26,118 nt of DNA from a virus, in IMG/VR virus record IMGVR_UViG_3300025086_000203, positions 1 to 26,118 of that record; one strand, written 5' to 3'. Under the pieces are notes generated by a model. That model saw only the letters and a list, made by a program, of their open reading frames with translations. It made no database searches and was not told the DNA's origin. The position numbers were made by a program, and so were the translations under genes. This document shows, piece by piece, positions 1 to 7,358 of this stretch (the first letter of the stretch is position 1; each line of letters opens with the position of its first letter).

Positions 1-628
1 GAGCGGCTTGCTGATTTGCAAGTCCTGTTTGCTGCTCAAGAGACGCTTGCTGTATTGCGCGCTGTTGTTGACCGGTTATATCAAATTGAGCTGCACGCTG
101 CGCTTGATTGAATGCATTAGCTCTTTCCCGTGCAATTAAATCCGCCGCCTGTTGACCGTATGCCTTGCGCGTTTCTGCTTCAGCTATGCCTTGACGAGAT
201 CCGCCGAATGCATTTGCGGCCGTAGCTTGGGCGCCTTGCTGATTTAATGACATTTCTTGTGCGCCACCTAAATCACGCAATCCTGACTCAATAACTGCAT
301 CAGTGTATGGCGACATATAATTAGCCATGTTTGCATCCGCAATGCTGCCAACATTTCCAATTTGGGCTGCTTGCGCTGTTGGAGTAGCCATTGACGCTAT
401 ATCGCCATATGTATTAGCTGCCTGATTATATAACGGAGTACCCATGCTTAGAGCCCCATAACCGGTCATCGCTTGTTGCTGTAAAGGCGTCATGCCTGCA
501 ACGCGATCTCCCTCAAAAGATTGATATGGCTGCGCTAAAAAGTCTTGAGCAAATGGTATTACAGTGCCTTCCAAGAAGTCCTGTTGGAATTGTGGCATAC
601 TTTTTGTTTCGGTACTTTTAGATCCCAT
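1..628 (-). CDS. Large internal virion protein, N-terminal 209 codons (cut by window edge)
   Basis: An open frame runs leftward off the window with no stop in 209 codons. The start is ATG at 628, in a TAATG overlap with the stop of the GNAT-like gene, which suggests coupled translation. The protein begins MGSKSTETKSMPQFQQDFLE, followed by VIPFAQDFLAQPYQSFEGDRVAGMTPLQQQAM. It then becomes rich in Ala and Gln (QQGAQATAANAFGGSRQG, RANAFNQAQRAAQFD), with predicted long helices and no signal peptide. I recognise this N-terminal type (PQFQ...VxPxAxxF...VAGxTPLQ) from large virion proteins of marine podovirus-like phages, where it is usually annotated as a structural or internal (ejection) protein. 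Its place at the end of the tail block fits that role. The C-terminal part, including any lytic transglycosylase domain, lies outside the window. Confidence 0.75.
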   Translation of the reverse strand, partial: MGSKSTETKSMPQFQQDFLEGTVIPFAQDFLAQPYQSFEGDRVAGMTPLQQQAMTGYGALSMGTPLYNQAANTYGDIASMATPTAQAAQIGNVGSIADANMANYMSPYTDAVIESGLRDLGGAQEMSLNQQGAQATAANAFGGSRQGIAEAETRKAYGQQAADLIARERANAFNQAQRAAQFDITGQQQRAIQQASLEQQTGLANQQAA

Positions 629-1080
629 TATCTTAACTCCATCTCATAATGAGTATACATCGCTTGAAATGGCGACGTGTCTACATATTTTTCAAAACCT
701 TTTCTGCCGTCAGCTTCGACGGCGTCGAGCCCTGCATCTAACGCTAATTTTTTCATTAGGTCTATTGCTTCGTTCATCCACTGCCTCATGCGTTTACCGC
801 CAATAAATTCAATCTTTAAATTTTTTCTTTGAGGGTGCTTTACAACCACGGTTGTCATGGCCGCTACTAACTTGTCCTCGAGATGAATAAGCCACATGAC
901 AGATCCACCTTCTCTTATGTCGTCTTCAACGTCCTGCATTGTGACGTTGTGAGCTTGCCTCAGTATCGCCGGAGCCAGTAACTCCATCCCCTCGCTAATG
1001 TAATCATCAAAGTCTTCAGTTAACACGGGTAATATGCTTACCTTTGGCTTTGTATCTAACTTTACTACATTATCTAACAT
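628..1080 (-). CDS. GNAT-like acyltransferase-fold protein
   Basis: This 150-aa protein starts at ATG 1080 behind a good AGGGGTG ribosome site. The middle has an alternating strand-helix pattern: GGSVMWLIHLEDKLVAAMTTVVVKHPQRKNLKIEFIGG, then GKRMRQWMNEAIDLMKKLALDAGLDAVEADGRKGFEKY. This resembles the beta4-alpha3-beta5 core of GNAT acetyltransferases: a strand reporting the environment, a helix packed with Leu/Met, then a strand carrying a small polar stretch. A clean acetyl-CoA loop (Q/RxxGxG/A) is not obvious; GGKRMRQW may stand in for it. Small GNAT-fold proteins are common next to internal virion proteins of podovirus-like phages, where T7 gp13-like roles have been proposed. Enzymatic activity is uncertain. 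It overlaps the next gene by one base. Confidence 0.55.
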   Translation of the reverse strand: MLDNVVKLDTKPKVSILPVLTEDFDDYISEGMELLAPAILRQAHNVTMQDVEDDIREGGSVMWLIHLEDKLVAAMTTVVVKHPQRKNLKIEFIGGKRMRQWMNEAIDLMKKLALDAGLDAVEADGRKGFEKYVDTSPFQAMYTHYEMELR

Positions 1081-1093
1081 ATTTACACCCCTA

Positions 1094-1444
1094 TCACCAC
1101 GTACTTAATCCGACACGTTTCCAGATAGCCGTAGAGCCGTCATAAGACGCAGTGCAAATGTAAATGTAATTTGTATCCCACGCAATCATGCCGATAACGT
1201 CGCCAGTAGAGCCAACGCTAGACGCAGGAGTGGCTTGCTTTGTAGCGAGCTGCCTAAATGCGCCGCTTGATGAAATAACTGCATATTTTTTAGAGGTGTC
1301 CCAAAGCACGACGCCATCCTCAGAAGGGTTATCGTCTGTAGTTTTATGATAAAAACGCGATAATTGACGCTGTAAATACGTCGTTAGGTTTTGCCCCCAT
1401 GCTTTTATGTCGTCGCCAATAGGTGGAAGTACCGGAGCCGCCAT
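1094..1444 (-). CDS. Small tail-associated structural protein
   Basis: A 116-aa protein that starts in a TAATG overlap with the end of the nozzle-like gene, so the two are probably translated together. The N-terminal half is helical (DDIKAWGQNLTTYLQRQLSRFYHK). The C-terminal half is beta-rich and ends GDVIGMIAWDTNYIYICTASYDGSTAIWKRVGL. This ending is a pattern I know from many phage tail proteins, where a short beta unit with DxxYIYxCTAxYDG...IWKR closes fibre or baseplate proteins. No enzyme motif is visible. Given the context, a minor tail component attached to the nozzle or the internal proteins is most likely. The exact role is unknown. Confidence 0.65.
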   Translation of the reverse strand: MAAPVLPPIGDDIKAWGQNLTTYLQRQLSRFYHKTTDDNPSEDGVVLWDTSKKYAVISSSGAFRQLATKQATPASSVGSTGDVIGMIAWDTNYIYICTASYDGSTAIWKRVGLSTW

Positions 1445-3255
1445 TATCTACGCCCACCTGCTTTAGCATCAATACGCATCGTGCCAACGCGCCATGCAGC
1501 ATATGGCGTGTCGCCCTCAACTCTCATACGTATCTGGCGACCAGAAAACCTGACGGCTGTAGGGTTGGCAGGCGTGTAGGGGCCGTGCGTTGATTCTGTT
1601 GCGTTTGGATAAAATCTGCTTTTAAACTTAATGTTTACGTCGCCTTGCGTTTTTTCGTCTGGTATGAGGTCAGTTACCTGCATAATTCTATCGCCAGATC
1701 CCATGCTAAACGGGCCGCTTTCTGCAAATACGCCATCTGCGTCGGTCACGGTAATATTATTGCCCATAGAATTACCATGCACGGTGCAGTAATATTTTAA
1801 GCTTGCAGGCGCATCGCTTGGCACGACAAAAGTTGTTTTTGCCCCCGAGCTTCCTGCGGTTCCAGTAGCTGTAACTCCAGAGGTATACGAAGTGTCGTCT
1901 GACGTTCTAAAAGCAATCGGGTGATTTGAATTAGAATTATCACTTTGGTCAAAGACATAAGTGTATCCGCGTTTAAGTGTAATTGCAGGATAGTTGCTGC
2001 CGTCTAAAATAAACCTGTTACCACCGCCAACGCTTGCAACTGTGACCGTGTATGTTTGAGTGTCAACGTAGCTCAAGCCAACCTCGTGGTCGAACATGGC
2101 GCCATCTTGCCCCATAAGCATAGGATACTCAAATACACCTCTAGATGCACCAGAGGTGCGCGAGAGGCTTCCTATAAGCCAATGGTTTTCCTTGTAGTCA
2201 AATGCAACGTATCGATCTATCTCTGTTGAGCTGCCAGAACAGTAAAACCACCAGATTTCTCCAAACTGGCCATTTGTAAACGCCCACGTTTTACTTTTCT
2301 GTGAAGTGTTTAAGTCGCCAAAGACATAATCATGTACGGCGCAAGGTATTTCTGACACGACATTTCCGTCAAAACGGAAAAAACCGCCGTTGCCCATCCA
2401 GAAAACACCCATATCAACGTCGGCTGCCGCACGCCTTGATATAGTGCCGCAGGACGTGCCAACTCGTTGAAAAGAGTACACATAAGGCGGTCCTATATAT
2501 CGGGCCGTGTGGGCATCGACATCTGTCAGAATAAGCGTCTGACCACGGGTTCTTATAGCCGTCTCTATCTGCCCAGACGTTTGCAGCTCTATGTCTCCTG
2601 CTTCGTTTGTCGAGGCCGGCGTCCAAGTCGTATTGTCTTCACGATCTGAAAATGCCACCTTACGAGGATTGCCACCTGCGCCAAGCGCAAACACAAATCG
2701 CTCTTCAGTTACTATTACGCCCAAATTATTAGTTGGTGCGTTGGCTACTACTGCGGCTTTAGAAGACGTGCCAAGTTGCCATTCTAAAATCCTACCGTCT
2801 GCCGTAGAGCACGCTAAAAGATACTCGCCCCAATTATCTAACGACCAAGTAGTTGCAGGAGAAAGATTACCAGTGTCTGGCCGAGGCGTGCCGTATGTAC
2901 CAGATCCGTAAAAGCCATATCCGTATCCAATATTTACAGATGCACTTTCAGATCCTGCCGTCAAATCTGTAGGCGCAATGTCGTATGCCGTACCGCCAGA
3001 TACAACGGCAAACAGCTCGTTATATGATCCTGCGGCAACATATCTCGTTCCGTTGTTACTTTCCCATGTGTGCATACCACGGGGGGCGTTGGTTGTAATC
3101 GATGCTATGTTTTCATTTACGCGCCAACCACCAATTGGTCTGAGTGATCCGTCTCTCCATCGTACTAATGAACCGTCACGCCACCTACCTGCTGCATCAA
3201 GGTCTGTGCCTGTTCTGTAAAATCCGGCAGGAATTTTTAGCGGTATTAGCGGCAT
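1444..3255 (-). CDS. Tail nozzle-like protein with an inserted cupredoxin domain
   Basis: This 603-aa protein opens MPLIPLKIPAGFYRTGTDLD and GRWRDGSLVRWRDGSLRPIGGWR. That opening, with later blade-like strands (ERFVFALG...RKVAFSDREDNTTWTP, GVFWMGNGGFFRFDG), is typical of beta-propeller tail proteins of podovirus-like phages, often annotated as tail tubular B/nozzle or a stabilisation protein. Residues about 400-505 form a separate beta domain: TYTVTVAS, RFILDG, ITLKRGYTYVFDQSD, HPIAFR, KTTFVVPSDAPASLKYYCTVHGNSMGNNITVTD. It carries His445, Cys490, His493 and Met497, the ligand set and spacing of type-1 copper proteins such as plastocyanin. The flanking sequence (HEVGLS ... FAESGPFSMGSGDRI) reads as one continuous propeller segment, so the cupredoxin appears inserted in a loop. 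The stop overlaps the next start (TAATG). A weak AGAG precedes the ATG. Copper binding and function are inference. Confidence 0.75.
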   Translation of the reverse strand: MPLIPLKIPAGFYRTGTDLDAAGRWRDGSLVRWRDGSLRPIGGWRVNENIASITTNAPRGMHTWESNNGTRYVAAGSYNELFAVVSGGTAYDIAPTDLTAGSESASVNIGYGYGFYGSGTYGTPRPDTGNLSPATTWSLDNWGEYLLACSTADGRILEWQLGTSSKAAVVANAPTNNLGVIVTEERFVFALGAGGNPRKVAFSDREDNTTWTPASTNEAGDIELQTSGQIETAIRTRGQTLILTDVDAHTARYIGPPYVYSFQRVGTSCGTISRRAAADVDMGVFWMGNGGFFRFDGNVVSEIPCAVHDYVFGDLNTSQKSKTWAFTNGQFGEIWWFYCSGSSTEIDRYVAFDYKENHWLIGSLSRTSGASRGVFEYPMLMGQDGAMFDHEVGLSYVDTQTYTVTVASVGGGNRFILDGSNYPAITLKRGYTYVFDQSDNSNSNHPIAFRTSDDTSYTSGVTATGTAGSSGAKTTFVVPSDAPASLKYYCTVHGNSMGNNITVTDADGVFAESGPFSMGSGDRIMQVTDLIPDEKTQGDVNIKFKSRFYPNATESTHGPYTPANPTAVRFSGRQIRMRVEGDTPYAAWRVGTMRIDAKAGGRR

Positions 3256-3259
3256 GTCG

Positions 3260-3676
3260 TTACTCTGGTTTTGTTGGCCATGAAATAGTGTTTGGAAATC
3301 CCGATTGCTGCGGCACGTTTAATAGGTCTGTACGGTACTGCGACCACTCAGATTGTTTTTCTGACGTCATATCTGCCCAACGAAGAGGGTTGGACACGAT
3401 ACAGTCTACTTCTGATTGTAATAAATGATCTCTCATCACTCTCGCTTGACTCGCTGCTTGTGCGTCTATTTCACTTTCCGTTGGTGCAGTGTAGACTACA
3501 AAGTCTGAACCAATCAATGTTAGTAAATCATTATTATTTATTGTCATGTCAGTGTCAGATGCGTCTAATGTATAGGGTATCCAACCAAACTCTGGATGAT
3601 TTATTTCAACATCAATTCTGCTGTTATCTGCTGCTAAAGACTTAGCATTTCTATATTCTGTTATCTCTATGCTCAT
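3260..3676 (-). CDS. Tail fibre assembly chaperone-like protein
   Basis: A 138-aa protein. The C-terminal half has RVMRDHLLQSEVDCIVSNP (residues 79-97) and then WSQYRTDLLNVPQQSGFP and ISWPTKPE (111-138). The pattern R-x-RD-x-LL-x-x-(S/T)D followed by W-x-x-YRxxLxxxPxQxGFPxxxxWP is the signature of the phage tail assembly chaperone family (Pfam Phage_tail_APC type). Those proteins help fold or trimerise tail fibres. The N-terminal half (YRNAKSLAADNSRIDVEINHPEFGWIPYTL) matches the beta-rich part that often precedes it. It starts in a TAATG overlap with the fibre gene upstream, which is probably its client. Family assignment is good; the identity of the client fibre is inferred from adjacency. 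Confidence 0.75.
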   Translation of the reverse strand: MSIEITEYRNAKSLAADNSRIDVEINHPEFGWIPYTLDASDTDMTINNNDLLTLIGSDFVVYTAPTESEIDAQAASQARVMRDHLLQSEVDCIVSNPLRWADMTSEKQSEWSQYRTDLLNVPQQSGFPNTISWPTKPE

Positions 3677-4527
3677 TATGAAATCCTTAAAAATAGTGTC
3701 GATGGCGCTCTATTGTTTACAACTCCTTGTCTATCAGCCGTTCCCATAGCTCTCCAAGTTCCACTAGGAGCACTACCGTCAATAGTTGCGGCTGTACTAT
3801 CGCTGTAAACGCTTGTTGAGAGAAAACCAGACGCTTTGAGGCTTGATCCCGAATAAGTAGTACCTGCAAAAAAAGTACCTGCCGTTGTTTGGCCTAATAA
3901 AGCATACGAACCTACTGCACCAAATGACAACCCTGCCGTAGCAGTTCCAACTTGCGCTGAAGTTGGCGCGGCAGAGGTTAAGTAACCTTGCGTAGAGTGA
4001 TCGCCCCACCCATAAGCAGTGTCCCAATTTGATTGACTAGACGTAGTCGGGATGCTGTAACCACTTGCTAATGAGATTGCAAATGTTCCGCTCGTTGTAA
4101 TTGTCGATGGGCTGACGCTTAAACCAGTTGGCACAGTCACTCCAACGCTTGTAACTGAGCCAGATCCTGCGGAGGCATTTATGTACGTTTTTATGTCTGA
4201 CAGTGCTACCTGCTTCATTGTGCCATCATCGTTAAACACAACGCGGTCTGCATCTACAACGGTTGTAGAAGTGGCGCTTGTGTCGCCATCAAGTATGTTA
4301 ATCTCAGCCGTGGTAACAGTTGCGCCGTCTAGCTTGTTAAGCTCTGCAGCCGTGCTAGTCATTGCCACGCCGCCAATTTGCAATGATGTCATGTTTGGCG
4401 TAGTTGCGTTTGTGCCGTCTGCGTTGTTATTTATCTCGGATACAATGTTGTCCAATGCCGTGTTTGTTGTGGTTCCCCACGTATCCTCAGATCCGCCTAC
4501 TGTCGCCTTGGTTATTGATAACGCCAT
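3676..4527 (-). CDS. Tail fibre protein
   Basis: A 283-aa, low-complexity Ser/Thr/Ala-rich protein with a strong ribosome site (AGAGGAGAAAG). The start MALSITKATVGGSEDTWGTTTNTALDNI is a standard virion-attachment N-terminus seen in many phage fibres. It is followed by the fibre-shaft signature AAELNKLDGATVTTAEINILDG, the strand-rich linkers SVTSVGVTVPTGLSVSPSTITTSGTF, and WDTAYGWGDHSTQGYLTS. The last repeat type (W..AY.WGDHs..GYL) is well known in phage fibre and neck proteins. The C-terminus SGTWRAMGTADRQGVVNNRAPSTLFLRIS resembles a short receptor-proximal cap. It is followed immediately by the assembly-chaperone gene, as expected for a trimeric fibre. Receptor specificity cannot be read from sequence. 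Confidence 0.8.
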   Translation of the reverse strand: MALSITKATVGGSEDTWGTTTNTALDNIVSEINNNADGTNATTPNMTSLQIGGVAMTSTAAELNKLDGATVTTAEINILDGDTSATSTTVVDADRVVFNDDGTMKQVALSDIKTYINASAGSGSVTSVGVTVPTGLSVSPSTITTSGTFAISLASGYSIPTTSSQSNWDTAYGWGDHSTQGYLTSAAPTSAQVGTATAGLSFGAVGSYALLGQTTAGTFFAGTTYSGSSLKASGFLSTSVYSDSTAATIDGSAPSGTWRAMGTADRQGVVNNRAPSTLFLRIS

Positions 4528-4539
4528 CTACTTTCTCCT

Positions 4540-5163
4540 CTATGCCGCGTTTTGCCAAGTATCGCTTGGCTTTGCCACATTTGTCCATGTCTCGCTTATA
4601 TCAGAAACATCTGTCCATGTCTCTGGTGTAATTTCCTGTACGTCCCATAAGAAACGTACTGGCATTGTCGGCGTGCCTGCCGTTATCTCTGTTGCAGCTA
4701 GAATATGATCCTGACTAAATATTACCGAATCAACTACTGGCGTAGTCGTGATTTCTTGCGGCTTCGCATGTACAATTTGCGTAAAAGAGATGCTATCTAC
4801 AACTGGCGCGCCTGCGGTAATATCGTTAACACCGTATCTTTGTTCAAGAACGAGGCTGTCTATTATTGGCGCGCCAGAAGTAATTTCGTCTGCGTTAAAC
4901 TCAAATAACAATACCAAACTGACGTTAAACGTCGGAGCTCCAGTAATAATGTCAGCAATTGAAAAGGTTTCATCTTCTGCAATTGTAACCGTGTCTAGCA
5001 GTACGGCGCCGGTTGTTATTTCGGTTGCAGTTAGTATGTGTGTTTGAGAAATACCTACTTGAGAAACAGGCGTCGTCGTTATGTCTGATATAGTAAACGA
5101 ATAGACCGCAATACCTGTATCATCTGCTACTGGCGCTACCGCTAGAGGTGAAAATCCAAACAT
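4540..5163 (-). CDS. Repeat-built tail/fibre protein (ITxGAPxxxS repeats)
   Basis: A 207-aa protein made mostly of seven imperfect repeats of 18-23 residues (residues about 22-170). Each centres on a (D/E)IT(T/S/A)(G/T)(A/T)P motif, with its Ile at residues 28, 49, 72, 94, 115, 138 and 160, followed by hydrophobic strand residues such as VVDSVIFSQ. This fits a beta-solenoid or stacked-strand fibre. The C-terminus changes to three Trp repeats, ETWTDV, ETWTNV and DTWQNA, which look like a distinct cap or interaction segment. I know similar repeats (ITTGAP..VDS) from marine phage virion proteins without a defined role. There is an AGGAT ribosome site before the ATG. There is no enzyme signature. 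A structural fibre role is inferred from composition and position. Confidence 0.7.
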   Translation of the reverse strand: MFGFSPLAVAPVADDTGIAVYSFTISDITTTPVSQVGISQTHILTATEITTGAVLLDTVTIAEDETFSIADIITGAPTFNVSLVLLFEFNADEITSGAPIIDSLVLEQRYGVNDITAGAPVVDSISFTQIVHAKPQEITTTPVVDSVIFSQDHILAATEITAGTPTMPVRFLWDVQEITPETWTDVSDISETWTNVAKPSDTWQNAA

Positions 5164-5188
5164 CGTTTATCCTATCACAAGTAAATTA

Positions 5189-5557
5189 TTAATTATTTAC
5201 AAGTGTCCATTCAGTATTTTCTTCGTCCCACATATATTGATTTCCATCATTTGGCATAGAAACTGGTGGCTCATACCGACAAGTTGTTTCATTTAATGCC
5301 CATGATGTATAATTTTGTGGCGGAACAAAGCCATCTAAATCTTCGCGCCATGTAAATCCTACGGCCGCGTAATTTTTCCTAAAAGAATTATTGTAACTGG
5401 TCTGTTTCCAATTTGTGTCATTTCCGTATAGCGACTTACAAAAAGCTATACCTAATTCTTCTAGTTCATTACCATTTTCATCCAATATAACGTTATTATT
5501 AAGCACGATAACCCTAAGTACGACATTACTATCATCTAATTCTGCAAAATGTGCCAT
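5189..5557 (-). CDS. Conserved marine-phage virion-associated protein (MAHFAxLD family)
   Basis: A 122-aa protein with a clear AGGAG ribosome site. The sequence MAHFAELDDSNVVLRVIVLNN, DENGNELEELGIAFCKSLYG, TNWKQTSYNNSFRKNYAAVGFTW and the ending NYTSWALNETTCRYEPPVSMP match a family that recurs in marine phages, including cyanophages, usually encoded among fibre and tail genes. Conserved features are the N-terminal strand pair, the GxxFCxxxxG segment, TNWKQTSYN..RKN(Y/F)A, and a final FxSWxLNE-like motif. The fold and function are not established. Its position between the Gly-rich adhesin and the repeat fibre argues for a particle-associated role. There is no signal peptide or transmembrane segment. 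Confidence 0.7.
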   Translation of the reverse strand: MAHFAELDDSNVVLRVIVLNNNVILDENGNELEELGIAFCKSLYGNDTNWKQTSYNNSFRKNYAAVGFTWREDLDGFVPPQNYTSWALNETTCRYEPPVSMPNDGNQYMWDEENTEWTLVNN

Positions 5558-5565
5558 TTTTACTC

Positions 5566-5622
5566 CTATGTAAAAGGTATAGTTCCACTAGACGTAAACT
5601 TATATATTCTGCTGATGAACTA
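5566..5622 (-). pseudogene. Remnant of a duplicated fibre C-terminus (YKFTSSGTIPFT)
   Basis: Between the Gly-rich adhesin gene and the next gene, a short stop-to-stop minus-strand frame reads FISRIYKFTSSGTIPFT and then TAG. The adhesin's own C-terminus, about 70 bases upstream in reading direction, is NIYKFTGSGSITF. The cores line up as IYKFTxSGxIxF, while the DNA has diverged at many codon positions. The frame has no start codon of its own and is preceded by TAG. I read it as a relic of a second, similar adhesin C-terminus left by fibre recombination or duplication. It is short, so chance cannot be fully excluded. Confidence 0.45.
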
Positions 5623-5632
5623 GGATAAGGCA

Positions 5633-6523
5633 TTAGAACGTGATACTCCCAGAACCTGTGAATTTGTAAATGTTGTAAGAGCCGTCAGTTGTTACTGTTG
5701 GTGATCCTGTCGTTGCTGTGGCTGTCGCTAAAGTACGGATAATTACAACTCCAGAACCGCCATCGCCGCCATATCCACCTGAGTTAAGATCACCATCACC
5801 ACCGCCGCCGCCACCAGTATTAGCTACGCCACTTGCAGCATTATTATTTCCATCGCCGCTGTCGCCGCCACCGCCAAGTCCACCTGAGGCATTAGGCTGA
5901 TAATTTGTTCCTGCGCCGCCTGCACCGCCGCCAGCATAATAAATTGCTGTACCAGTGATTGATGATTGCAAGCCTACACCACCAGCAGAGCCAGCCCCTG
6001 TATTGTCAGCAGGTGGACTTGAGCCTGCACCACCTGCACCGCCGCCACCGCCGCCGCCACTATTAGAGTCAGCATTACCGCCATCGTTGCCTTGTCCCGA
6101 TGTTCCTGCGCCACCAGAGCTTCCGTCAATACCACCACCTGCACCACCGCCTGAGCCACCTGCACCACCTGCGCCGCTAACTCCACTCTGACCATGTGCG
6201 CCATAACCGCCGCCAATCGCAGAAATAGTCGTTATTCCTGAGCCAGAAAGTGATGAGGTTGAACCTTGAGCACCATTTTGATCATAGCTCGTTGCACCCG
6301 CACCACCAGCACCAACTGTAACGGTATAGGAAATACCAGAATTTAGGTTAAGTGCTGTTCCAGTGAGCATACCACCAGCACCGCCTCCACCTGCGCCGCC
6401 ATCTCCATCACCCTGCGTATCACCTGAACCGCCTCCACCTCCACCACCTATTACAAGGTAGTCAGTTATTGGGTCAATAACTGTTCCTACAGCAGCAAGC
6501 AAAGCCATTTGTATGCCTGACAT
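5633..6523 (-). CDS. Glycine-rich tail adhesin
   Basis: A 296-aa protein (starting MSGIQMALL) that is dominated by glycine. The N-terminus MSGIQMALLAAVGTVIDPITDYLVIGGGGGGGSG leads into runs such as GGAGGGGAGGM, GGSGGGAGGG and GGGGGGGAGGAG, interspersed with short strands (SGISYTVTVGAGGAG, STSSLSGSGITTISAIGGG). It ends in GGSGVVIIRT ... GSYNIYKFTGSGSITF. This layout, DYLVIGGGGGGG then (YTVTVGAGG) and VIIRY-like and YxFTxSGxxxF endings, is that of the Gly-rich adhesin/fibre family found in many phages. It is comparable in principle to the poly-Gly sandwich of T-even gp38. It probably recognises receptors at the fibre tip. I chose ATG 6523 because it forms a TAATG overlap with the upstream stop; the longer frame from 6550 lacks support. 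Confidence 0.75.
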   Translation of the reverse strand: MSGIQMALLAAVGTVIDPITDYLVIGGGGGGGSGDTQGDGDGGAGGGGAGGMLTGTALNLNSGISYTVTVGAGGAGATSYDQNGAQGSTSSLSGSGITTISAIGGGYGAHGQSGVSGAGGAGGSGGGAGGGIDGSSGGAGTSGQGNDGGNADSNSGGGGGGGAGGAGSSPPADNTGAGSAGGVGLQSSITGTAIYYAGGGAGGAGTNYQPNASGGLGGGGDSGDGNNNAASGVANTGGGGGGDGDLNSGGYGGDGGSGVVIIRTLATATATTGSPTVTTDGSYNIYKFTGSGSITF

Positions 6524-7350
6524 TAGCTTACATTCCCTGTGATTACACAAACAGTACCACTAATAAACAATATTGTACAAACACCTCTAGTTGCTAACGT
6601 AACACTAGCCTTATCTGCATCTTCACCACCGATATATGCAGTAGTAATTGAGCACGTTATTGTGCGGTCACCTGATGTATTGTTAAATATAGAAATCGCG
6701 TCACCTGCGGAGAATGTGCTGTTTGGAACAGTTATTGACCCACCTGACCCAATGCCTACAAAGTTTCCTATATCACCAGTAGTCAATGTGTAGCTTGAGG
6801 TTTTGTCAGAGCCAGATTGCGGTATAGCTCTTATAGCTCCGTCACCATCACTTACAGTGCCGCTAAAAGTTGGAGATGCAAGTGGCGCTTTGGCTGCAAT
6901 GCTGTTTGTTACAGTTGTGGAAAAGTTTGCGTCATCCCCAAGTGCGGCTGCAAGTTCGTTTAAAGTATTTAAGGTTGATGGCGCACTGTCTACTAAGTTC
7001 GACACCTCTGTGTTGACAAATGCAGTTGTAGCTATCTTTGTAGAGCTATCACCTGCCGTAGCAGTTGGCGCTGTGGGAGTTCCTGTTAGTGCAGGGCTTG
7101 CTAATGGCGCTTTTGTATCTATTTGCGTTTGTATTGCGCTTGTGACGCCATCCACATAATTAAGTTCGGCTGTCGTAGCCGTAACACCATCTAAAAGATT
7201 TAGCTCAGTAGCCGTTGCTGTAATACTTAAATCGCTTAATGAAGAAACTGATCCAATACCTGCTCTTGGCAATGTAATATTAGCGTTTCCACTTCCATCC
7301 TCTGCACTTATCGTAATTGACCCATTTGTACTATTTAATTTAAGTGGCAT
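6523..7350 (-). CDS. Tail fibre protein with shared NTLNELAAALGDD core
   Basis: A 275-aa fibre protein with a strong GAGGTGA ribosome site. The N-terminus MPLKLNSTNGSITISAEDGSGNANITLPRAG is a common particle-anchoring module. Next come two shaft repeats (ATELNLLDGVTATTAELNYVDGVTSAIQTQID), then a linker APLASPALTGTPTAPTATAGDSSTKIATTAFV, then VDSAPSTLNTLNELAAALGDDANFSTTVTNSIA (residues 120-152). The C-terminal part (TLTTGDIGNFVGIGSGGSITVPNSTFSAGDAISIFNNTSGDRTITCS) is a typical jelly-roll-like domain also seen at phage fibre ends. Residues about 60-157 closely match the 397-aa fibre encoded at 8374-9567. It is translationally coupled to the Gly-rich adhesin downstream, suggesting they assemble together. 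Confidence 0.8.
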   Translation of the reverse strand: MPLKLNSTNGSITISAEDGSGNANITLPRAGIGSVSSLSDLSITATATELNLLDGVTATTAELNYVDGVTSAIQTQIDTKAPLASPALTGTPTAPTATAGDSSTKIATTAFVNTEVSNLVDSAPSTLNTLNELAAALGDDANFSTTVTNSIAAKAPLASPTFSGTVSDGDGAIRAIPQSGSDKTSSYTLTTGDIGNFVGIGSGGSITVPNSTFSAGDAISIFNNTSGDRTITCSITTAYIGGEDADKASVTLATRGVCTILFISGTVCVITGNVS

Positions 7351-7358
7351 GTCTCACC

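Noticed and set aside
4181-4708. Long plus-strand frame of 175 codons opposite the fibre genes
   Set aside because: It is a complement of Ser/Thr/Ala-rich fibre coding, spans two real genes and has no ribosome site or family features. Similar plus-strand frames at 12737-13204, 17544-17999 and 20389-20850 were rejected for the same reason.
5718-6191. Pro-rich plus-strand frames with PPPPPP runs
   Set aside because: They are mirror images of Gly codons in the Gly-rich adhesin, not real proteins.
5700-6450. Short tandem DNA repeats (ccaccgccgcc-like) considered as a repeat array or CRISPR
   Set aside because: They follow from Gly-codon runs in the adhesin, are irregular, and lack spacers.
6524-6550. 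Longer start of the Gly-rich adhesin (nine extra residues)
   Set aside because: It overlaps the upstream fibre, has no ribosome site, and ATG 6523 forms the TAATG coupling used elsewhere in the window.
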